Of a stretch of 64,000 nucleotides of DNA, positions 56,560-64,000 are shown one piece after another. The translations under genes and the position numbers were made by a program. Under the pieces are notes generated by a model, which saw nothing but the letters and a program-made list of their open reading frames with translations, was not told where the DNA came from and made no database searches. The stretch comes from Impatiens glandulifera (taxonomy: Eukaryota > Streptophyta > Magnoliopsida > Ericales > Balsaminaceae): the NCBI RefSeq assembly GCF_907164915.1, contig NC_061863.1, positions 35,561,382 to 35,625,381 of the forward strand, in the 5' to 3' direction. The first letter of the stretch is position 1. Each line of letters begins with the position of its first letter.

Positions 56560-59500
56560 TCATTGTTCTTCCCTTTTTACTCGAGGATCGGTTGGACTCA
56601 TTTCTTGTCCGGGAAGCATGTTCATGAAGTGAGGATAGCCGCGACCGCCACGACCTCCTGCATTCGATCTACCTCCACGCTCAGCAACAGTGCCAGGTCA
56701 CCTTGATCAATATCAGACAGCCTACTTCGGCTGCCACCATTTATTCCACCGCGTTCAGAACTACTTCGGCCACCGCCTCTCTTAGTTGGCCTAGGATTGT
56801 AATCAGAATAGATGGCCCACCTGGATCTTGTTCCGGTTGCTACGCCATCGTTTCTCCTGCTAGACTCCGCTTGAATTGGTTGAGGTTGAGCACTTTCATC
56901 ATTACGTAAGGCATCTTCCTTGGCTTGAAATTTCCTGGCAAGATTCTCGTCAAAGGCTTGTCGTTCATTGTCGTTTCGGTTCATGCAACCCTGCATTTCC
57001 ACCAGCTGATTCTTCACCAAAGAGAATTCATCTAAGGTTTCCTTGTGGCGTTCGTCATTGATGTGCCTCTCAATGTCGAATAGTTCAGATTGACGGCTGA
57101 AGCATTCTTGCTCAAATTTTCCAAACATCACATTAGAGACATGGGTCTCATAGGTGTTCAACTTCAGGGTCTTATCCAACTCAGATAGGATATTGAACAT
57201 TTTATCAAAATTCGCTCTTTATTCTTCCCTGGAAACCATTGATTGAGACATTGTCTTCAGCATTGTCGAAAGCATAGACCTCATAGATCTTAACATATTA
57301 TTTCCTCCAGCGGATGGACCTTCGTGAGAAGACACTTCTTCAAATTCTGTAGTCATACTTTGAATAGGCTCAAAGTTTGTATGAACCTGCAAGGATTGCT
57401 CTGGCTGATGAACTTCAGCATCCTTAGCAGCTTTCTCTTGTGCCTCTTCTTCGTCAATTTCTTTCTATGCCCTTTCGAATCTTTCGAGCAAACTTCCAGT
57501 GTAGTGACGGGGATTGGTTATATTTTCGTGAACACTTCCCACAGCACCTTTGGGAAATAAGTCGATCTTAACAAATTTGGGTTGCTCATCCTGTTCCTCC
57601 TCAGACGAGGAACCTTCTTCTTCATCACCTATTTCCTTAGAGGGTTCCCCCTCAGTTCTTGCAGTTTCAGGCTGAGTGGCCTCAGCCAATATTTCTTGAA
57701 CACCCTCTGTTCTCACAACAGGGGTTATAATCACGTCTTCTTCAAAAGGAGCTTTCGAAGCCTCCTCAACTACATCTTCCAAGATTGCTTCTTCGACATT
57801 TGTTACAAGAGCTTGTTCAGGCTCTTGAACATTCACCATTGCTTCATTTTCATTGGGAAGCTCTTGAATAGGGTGATCTTGAATATGTCTCTCTTCGGCA
57901 GATAGAGTCCCGAATTCAATCAAGAGAGCAGCATTTGATTCATCGGCATTTGGAATATCCATGGCCTCTTCTACGTTGAGCGGTTGTGCGCTAGAGCAAT
58001 CGGCGCCATGAATGTATCTGGATGCGGCAGAGACATACCCTTCCATGATATCATTCAACTTCTTCAGCACTTTGGCTTCAACAACAACTCCTTTTGCGTC
58101 AGGGTTGAAGTTTGCTTTCCTGGCTTCATATATTGGGAACAGGGTTTTCCCAAGAATGCAAGCTTCCGCCAACTCTCTTTTGTTCAAAGCTTCAGCCACA
58201 TCTGAAGTTCTTGCCCACTTCAGAACCTTCTTCTCGTTTGCCACTCTCTTCTTCCATTCTTTCGTTATGGAAGCATTGGACAGAGAGCCATTATAGCTAG
58301 AGGACAACCTCTCAGTACGCCAAGAATCATAGATCTCTAATTTCTTAGCCGAAAGGACCTTCACTTGATCCAGAATGAGATCAACAATACCTCTTGCTTC
58401 AGATACCTTCTCAGGGACCTGAAGAGCGGTAGATTTTCCTTTTCCAACAACCTCTACAGGTTTTGGAACAGGTCTTGGTTCACCAATGACGATTCCTTTT
58501 TCTCTTTTCCTGTCCCGCAACAGTTCGAAGGCCGATTGAGGTTTCAAACAGAGCTCAGCAGGAAGCTTTCTGCAAACGATTTTTCCAACCACCAAGGAAT
58601 CCTTGGGAGCAGGAATGATGGGTTCACTAGCAGCAAGGGTAGGAGCAGCACCTTGTTCTGGTATGGATGACTCTGTAGCATCGGCGACTACCTGATCAGA
58701 TTTAGTAACAGGGGATTCTGCCCTGTCAATAGATTCAACAATTGGACCGGCTGACTCAACAGCAGGCCCTTCAGCAGATTCTCTCAAGGGAGAGAAGACA
58801 GATTCGGCTTGTTCTACTTCGGGAACAACAAATTTTGGCACAGCAGCCACAGACTTAGAAGACGTTACCTTAGTAGATTTAGACGCGTGGGGCGCCTTTG
58901 TCTTCTTCTCCTTTGAGGCACAGGACCTCGAAGGTTTCCTTAGGAAAGTTGATGGAGTAGATAGAGATGTCATCGGGGTTGCAACAAGTATGCCTGGACC
59001 TTGATTTACCCTTGAATCGACAGATTCTATGTCCTTCTAACTTGGACTCTTCATGCTGGAGGAACTAACATCCGATTCATTCACGGTTCTTGTTCTATTT
59101 GCCCCTGTTGACACAACAGAAGCAGATGGCTTTGATCGGGTGGAAGGCCTTCCACCAGTCTGGAAACTAGAGGCTCCAGAAGCAGACTCTAGGTTGTTCT
59201 TCACTCTGATCAGAGTGCTGGCAACCGTAGAAGCGGTAAAAACTCTTGCAGAGTTAATCAGAGTCGGTTCGCCGACAGGAACTCCCAAAAACTTCAATAA
59301 GTGGCTCAGTTGAGCCGCATAGGGGATGCTCTCTTTGTTACTCTGGCAGATAGAGTAACACAGATTCTGGAACAGGGTATGACCCCTGTTCATTTGGATA
59401 CCTTTGGAAATGGCACACATATAGTCAAAACGGTCTTGACTATAGAGGTTGAACGAGTCGGACTTCCCTTGCAGCGCCTTCGCCACAACGTTGTTAAAGA

Positions 59501-59903
59501 GAATGAAGTGGGTCTTAAATACCTTCTTATATCCATTAACATGGATTTTGGAACCATCAGCAGAGAAGGAAGACTTCATTTCCTCCATTACCTCAGAAGA
59601 GAGCACCAAATCGATCAGATGGCCCTCCGTTGGAAGTTCAAAGAACTCCGCATACACTGCTTCGTCAAATGAAATCTCCTTTCCGTTGACGGTTGCTACG
59701 ATGGAATCGTCCACCATAACCGCCGTTTTGAAAAACTCGCGAACTTCATCTTCATAGAAGATGAACGGTCCGCCCAGATACTTCCTCAACCTAGAATATT
59801 CTAGGGTTTGGAACATCTTCACCACCTCTGGTTGATCATAAGAGTACACCGATGGAAAGTCCACCTGCAAAGTACAGTGACCGAGTGTGATTTTCTTCAC
59901 CAT
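56560..59903 (-). pseudogene. Family C long accessory gene (E7): domain, charged region, coiled coil, RGG tail
   Basis: About 1,110 codons from MVKKITLGHC. The frame is shared throughout, apart from stops at 59037-59039, 57465-57467 and near 57222, and one indel near 56697. Residues 1-230 are the accessory domain: CTLQVDF, YLGGPFIFYEDEVREFFKTA (41-60), FDEAVYAEFFELPTEG (79-94), QMNRGHTLFQNL (170-181), PYAAQLSHLLKFLGVP (194-209). A Ser/Thr-rich and charged region, an acidic segment (EEGSSSEEEQDEQ), coiled coils and an RGG tail ending VKREEQ follow. No transmembrane segment or signal peptide, so a classical envelope is unlikely. I do not recognise the domain; remote likeness to the 'putative plant transposon protein' family is inference. 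Only four lesions in 3.3 kb, fewer than in most of the pol genes here. Confidence 0.78.
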
Positions 59904-60020
59904 TTTGAGAGAATGTGAATCGATATGACAGTTCAGAGAGTTTTAGTGAGAGAAATGCAAGAGAACTAGGGTTCTTAGAGATTTCGAGAGATTGAAAGTT
60001 TTCAAAATCATGTAGGAATA

Positions 60021-60030
60021 TCCTTATATA
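60021..60030 (-). promoter_or_regulatory. TATA box before the E7 accessory gene
   Basis: Minus strand CTATATAAGG, about 118 bp before the ATG at 59903. A CT-rich leader (CTCTCGAAATCTCTAAG, TTTCTCTCACTAAAACTC) follows, typical of plant 5' untranslated regions. Confidence 0.65.
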
Positions 60031-60206
60031 GATGAATCATGGAAATATTGAATAACCGCCTATTCTAGGGGTATGGCCCATTAATAAATGTTAGACATCC
60101 TTTTTCAAGAAGTAATCATTAAAAATGAGGGTATATTAGTCATTTTCTTTAAACTTGATAGACATGTGTCTTCATGTTATTAAGAGATGATTGTTCGATA
60201 TTTTGA

Positions 60207-60214
60207 GCGGGAAA
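60207..60214 (-). promoter_or_regulatory. E2F-like site before the E7 accessory gene
   Basis: Minus strand TTTCCCGC, an exact match to TTTSSCGC, about 180 bp upstream of the TATA box. Family A ORF-c has TTTGGCGC in the matching position. Confidence 0.5.
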
Positions 60215-60239
60215 AGTAGATAACTCTCAGCATGTGACA

Positions 60240-60610
60240 GCTGTCCTTGATCAGTCTAATCGGTAAGTAATTAGACGTTTTTCTTACTTCATAAATAACA
60301 CGGCGTCTATTAGACGGATGAGTGTATTAGACGCATACGTATAATTCTGTGTTTATAACAAATCCGTCTAATGTTTATTAGACGTGTACGTCTAATTCCG
60401 CATGAACACCACGTGTTAGACGTGTGTTTATTAGACGTGAGCATCCTTTTGCTCAAGACGTAAAAACGTCTAACGTCTATTAGACGTGTCCGTCTAATTG
60501 CGTGGATATAAAATCCCAACATATAGACTTAGATGTATTGATTGTGAATAAAAATACGTCTAAGTACATGCTTTTTCTTTTAGACACCCTTGTCTAATTA
60601 GACCGATTAA
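60240..60610. repeat. Internal TAGAC palindrome cluster, E7
   Basis: TTAGACGTGTACGTCTAA, ATTAGACGTGTCCGTCTAAT and similar sites upstream of the accessory gene. This is the counterpart of 26310-26530 in E4. Some sites are extended to TTAGACGT...ACGTCTAA. Confidence 0.8.
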
Positions 60611-60876
60611 GGATATTCGTCTAGAGAATATCTTTAATTCTAAAGAAATTTTTCTTCTCAAAAATGAATAAGGACAAAAGAGTTTTAAAAACAATTTTTG
60701 TGGTCCAAAGACCAAAAATAATTTTAACAAGTAAAGAAAATTATTCTTCCAGAATGGCAAATGCCATTGTTCATCTTCCAAGCTGTGTACTCAGATGAGT
60801 ACTCTTTTAGCTTCTTCCCTGCTATCCTCCTGCATCACCTACAAAATAAACTATTTACAAATCTTGGTACCCATAC
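60611..60876 (-). other. Deletion junction between gag and the accessory spacer in E7
   Basis: On minus: TGGGTACCA after gag, TTTTGTAGG, then a stretch in which AWKMNNG may be a trace of the protease motif, then AT-rich sequence leading into the TAGAC cluster. Integrase to RNase H should lie here and is absent. Confidence 0.5.
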
Positions 60877-62635
60877 TCAATTGGGTCCTCGATCAATTAG
60901 TCCCTTAGGAATCCATATTTGAGTTATTTTGATGGATTTCCCATTTTGTGTTGTGATTAATGCATATGATTTTGACTTAGCAGATGACTTCTTGCTAGCC
61001 ACTGATCCGTTGACTTTTGAAGAAGGTTTTCTTTTAAAACTCTTTGAATTAGAGTCAGGTTTTAATTTACCATACTTATTAGCCTTTTCAAGCTTATTCT
61101 TAAGCCAGCTAACAGTTGGTGGAACATAAACTATTTCATTTTTAAAAAACAACTTCTTCAGGATTAGGATCAGATTCAATATCAGTCATACTTCCTTTGA
61201 TAAAACTTATTGGCTTAAGTTTGTCATTTGGTTTTGACTTTTTGCATGACAGGTTAGGATCATTGCCATCAAATCCCAATCCGGATCGAGATCCAGCAGG
61301 TTTCAACATGCTGATCTGATATCTGACAGCATCACTAGACCTTTTCCATGCACAGACAACATAGTTAATCCTTTTGTTTTCAGATGAAAGGGTTTGAATC
61401 TGTTCCTTGAGTGTCTCATTTTCAGATGAGATCTCTTCAATTTTCTTTTCAAAAACATGTGACTCTTACTCTTTAGACTGATTTGGTTCATTTAAATCTG
61501 ATGAAGATTTAGTTTCATTTAGAGATTCTTCTAGCTTTCTGTACTCGATGACCATTTCATCTAGTGCAGCTACTAGTTGTTCCCTTGAAAACCTTTCGGA
61601 GGAGAAATCAAATACCTCAGTTTCCTGAGTTCCTTCCTCATCTTCTCTGGCCATGAAGCAAGCCACGTCTTCTTCATCACTTTCATTGGATGAGAAGTAC
61701 GAGCCACGGCTGCTTCCTCTGCTCTTTCCGTCACCGGCCATAAGAGCCTTCAGCTCTTTTCCATCTTCCTTAGCATCTTCACGCTTTGGCTTCCGGCATT
61801 CCGATGCATAATGACCTTTAATACCACAGTTAAAACAAGTAACGTTAGCTTTAGATTTTCTATTATCGTTAGAATTTGAAGAGTTTGAGTTAGAGTTGCT
61901 CTTCTTCATGAAGTCGTCAAACTTCTTCACAAAGAGAGACATGGCATCGCTGCTCAGCTGCTGAGCTGCCATCTTCACGTCCGGAGCAGTTGGTGGCTCT
62001 TCAGCAGTCACCAACGCCTTGGCAATAATAACGGACGAGGGTTTATCTTCTTCCATCCTACAGTTCAGCTCAAACTCGTAGGCCTTGAGGTCAGCGAAGA
62101 GAGAGATCTTGTTCAGATCCTTGGATTCTCTAGGAAGAGCACGCATGACCTTGATAGCAAGCTCCCGGTTGCTATAGGTCTTGCCTAGGATGGATAGAGA
62201 AGAGACGATCTTGCTGAATCTGGTGTCGAAATCGTTCATTGTTTCACCAGGACTCATTTTGAAGATGTCGAAATGTTGAGTGGCAACCATGATCTTGTTT
62301 TCCTTGGTTTGCTCATTGCCCTCACACAGTTGAGTGAGTCTGTCCCAGACCTCTTTGGCAGTGTCACATTCGATGATATAGTTGAACATACTGTCATCGA
62401 GAGATTTGTACAGAACATCAAGAGCCATGTTGTTGAGGTTATTCTGCCTCTTTTCATCAGCAGTCCAGCCGGCCTTCTCCTTTTCAATCTTGATAGGACC
62501 TTCTGTGACAACACTCCACATGTCATCATGAAGAGAGGAGAGATGAGCACAGACTCTTTTCTTCCAAACAATGTAGTTTTTGCGAGAGAAAGTTGGAATG
62601 GCTGTAGCACTGGCATCTTTGGTTATGTTCGACAT
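60877..62635 (-). pseudogene. gag: Gag of E7 (long open part, then stop and frameshift)
   Basis: Starts MSNITKDASATAIPTFSRKN, with the gag motif N-Y-x-x-W intact near residue 20. An open run of 389 codons to TAA at 61466 carries the UBN2-type domain (AKEVWDRLTQLCEGNEQTKE, ENKIMVATQHFDIFKM, PGETMNDF) and the knuckle CFNCGIKGHYASEC near residue 268 with all ligands. FSREQLVAALDEMVIEYRKL follows. Beyond the stop the frame continues (VFEKKIEEISSENETLKEQI coiled coil, NYVVCAWKRSSDAVRYQ). It shifts near 61150 and then reads VPPTVSWLKNK, a Lys-rich part and ITQIWIPKGLIDRGPN to TGA. Normal length about 580 codons. Confidence 0.85.
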
Positions 62636-62666
62636 CTTTCAGGAAAGGCTTGAGAATAGAAACATG

Positions 62667-62678
62667 GCTCTGATACCA
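62667..62678 (-). other. E7 primer-binding site
   Basis: Plus strand GCTCTGATACCA, minus TGGTATCAGAGC, two bases from the LTR end at 62681. Confidence 0.92.
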
Positions 62679-62680
62679 AG

Positions 62681-64000
62681 TGATAGGATCGGCTTTATCG
62701 TTAGAGACTGGAGTCTAGCTAAGGATGAAGGCTTATGAAAAACAGTTTGAAAGAAATCCTGTTAAGGATTTAATTCGCTTTCTATTCTACGCAAACTTGT
62801 GTAAAGACTTGAAATGAATTCAAGGCGGAATTGTTTACTTGGGTTTCAAGAACAAGATGAAAATGAAAAGATGACAGAAAATGAAGAACACAACAGTTTG
62901 TTTATGGATGTTCGGAGAAACTCTCCTACGTCACCCCTTCTTCCAACCACCGGAAGGATTCACTATATGATAAGAATCAAATACAGTTTACACACACACT
63001 TAGCACACTATTGAACAGAACAATTCTGTTCAATTACAGGAAGATGAAGAATATCACTTAGCTAATGGTGTTTTGATTCTAGATCTCTCTCTCGATTCAC
63101 ACACAGTACAATCATAAAGAAGCTTCAAGAATGTAAGTTCAGTAAGCAAGATGATTGAGTAGTCACTCTCTGTAAAATCAGAATGCTTGTTCGTTGTATG
63201 ATACTTCGGTTGATTGTCCGTTGCTCTAAGGGTTGGTTAAATACTGATTAGGAGCTAACGGTCAAATCTTCAAGAATGATACGTGGCGCTCTTCCATTGA
63301 AAAACCTCCATTGTACACATTAGACTCTAAGGACAACGATCGTGGCCGTACCGAACTGGTAGTGTGCCAAATATTCCATCAGGGATGTACCTGCAAAACG
63401 GGTAATGTGAGGAAAAATTCTCTTACGTGGCATTCCTTGATTGGACGCATATAGCTGTTGTACTAATCTTCACAGGAAAGTGGAGCAGAAATAGGGTACA
63501 ACTATAGCATGTGGGTAGGAGAAATGCTAGATTCAAGTGTACTGCTTGAATCAGAGCATTAGACGTATTTCAGTTAGACGGATTAGTCTAATGAAATAAG
63601 TCAACTCCTTCTGATGAAAAGCGTCTATTAGACCGCCTGGTCTAATGTACTTAGACTCGCGTCTAATACAAATAACCATTAGACGGGTACGTCTAACTCC
63701 ACTGAGTTAGACTACCACGTCTAATTCCGGTTCTACTTCAGACTTGTCTGAAGGAGTTAGACCCACGTCTAACTTTCAATAATTAGACAACCCGTCTAAT
63801 TATTATAACCATTAGACTGGTACGTCTAACTCCACTGAGTTAGACTACCAAGTCTAATTCCGGTTCTACCTCAGACTTATCTGAAGGAGTTAGACCCATG
63901 TCTAACTTTTACTAATTAGACAATCCGTCTAATTATAATAACCATTAGACGGGTACGTCTAACTCCACTTAGTTAGACTACCACGTCTAATTCCGGTTCT
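62681..64000 (-). mobile_element. E7 5' LTR (cut by window end)
   Basis: Begins (3' end on minus) TGATAGGATCGG; hairpin block 62901-62941; TAGAC array from about 63555 to the window edge. The outer end and its TSD (expected CAATC, as at 54333-54337) lie beyond 64000. Confidence 0.93.

Larger units (their letters stand above)
54338..64000 (-). mobile_element. Family C element E7 (continues beyond window), pol deleted
   Basis: 3' LTR 54338-56380, PPT, long accessory gene 56560-59903, TAGAC spacer, gag 60877-62635, PBS, and the 5' LTR from 62681 past the window end. No integrase, RT or RNase H remains between gag and the accessory gene. In the first 200 bases the two LTRs differ at about ten sites by eye, so it is moderately recent. 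It is the most complete family C copy here, a non-autonomous element keeping gag and the accessory gene. Confidence 0.9.

Noticed and set aside
57582..58670. Plus-strand ORFs opposite the E7 accessory gene
   Set aside because: Antisense shadows of a long open frame.
57465..58973. Independent host gene of 502 codons
   Set aside because: It is in frame with the ORFs before and after it, only separated by nonsense codons, and a co-linear copy exists in E6.

Overview
This is plant nuclear DNA, most likely from a eudicot. It is AT-rich intergenic sequence filled with Ty1/copia LTR retrotransposons. The elements use an initiator-Met primer site (TGGTATCAGAGC), encode a gag with a CX2CX4HX4C knuckle and a pol in the order PR-IN-RT-RNaseH, and carry extra reading frames after pol, as in the Sirevirus lineage. 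I see no host protein gene, true tRNA, rRNA or CRISPR. The species cannot be assigned.

Backbone: four copies (A to D) of an AT-rich unit of about 3.7 kb stand head to tail. Retrotransposons have split them. Unit A covers 1-5723. Unit B is 5724-7964 plus 30009-30811. Unit C is 30812-31714. Unit D is 31715-32152, 33351-34540 and 53001-53270.

Three LTR families recur. Family A has LTRs TGTTAGATAA...CCTAACA, rich in AACCGG/CCGGTT. Family B has LTRs TGATAGAAAAATT...CCTAACA, also rich in CCGG. Family C has LTRs TGTTGGGTCAAA...CCTATCA, packed with TTAGAC/GTCTAA palindromes. Insertions are: C solo LTR 1460-3311 (TSD AACCC); A element E1 7965-21905, interrupted by complete B element E2 14065-18724 (TSD GCAAT, minus); A 5' LTR stub E3 21906-23194 (minus); 3' part of C element E4 23691-30008; B solo LTR 32153-33350 (TSD GACCT, minus); A element E5 34540-53000, interrupted by C element E6 43466-49148 (TSD TATTG, minus) and A solo LTR 49467-50763 (TSD GTAAC, minus); C element E7 54338 to past the window end (minus), inserted in a related LTR fragment.

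The most interesting content lies downstream of pol. Family A carries three paralogous ORFs (a, b, c) of one unrecognised domain, faintly like the 'putative plant transposon protein' domain. Family C carries one copy. In E5 ORF-c and E7 this domain leads a protein of about 1,000-1,100 codons with a charged, disordered middle, a coiled coil and (in family C) an RGG-rich tail. The family A ORFs and the E7 ORF each have a TATA-like box 60-120 bp before the ATG; some also have an E2F-like site. They therefore look like separately transcribed accessory genes. E6 and E7 have lost pol but keep this gene nearly whole. I infer an accessory, perhaps anti-silencing or regulatory, module paired with family-specific palindromes; the sequence cannot prove this.
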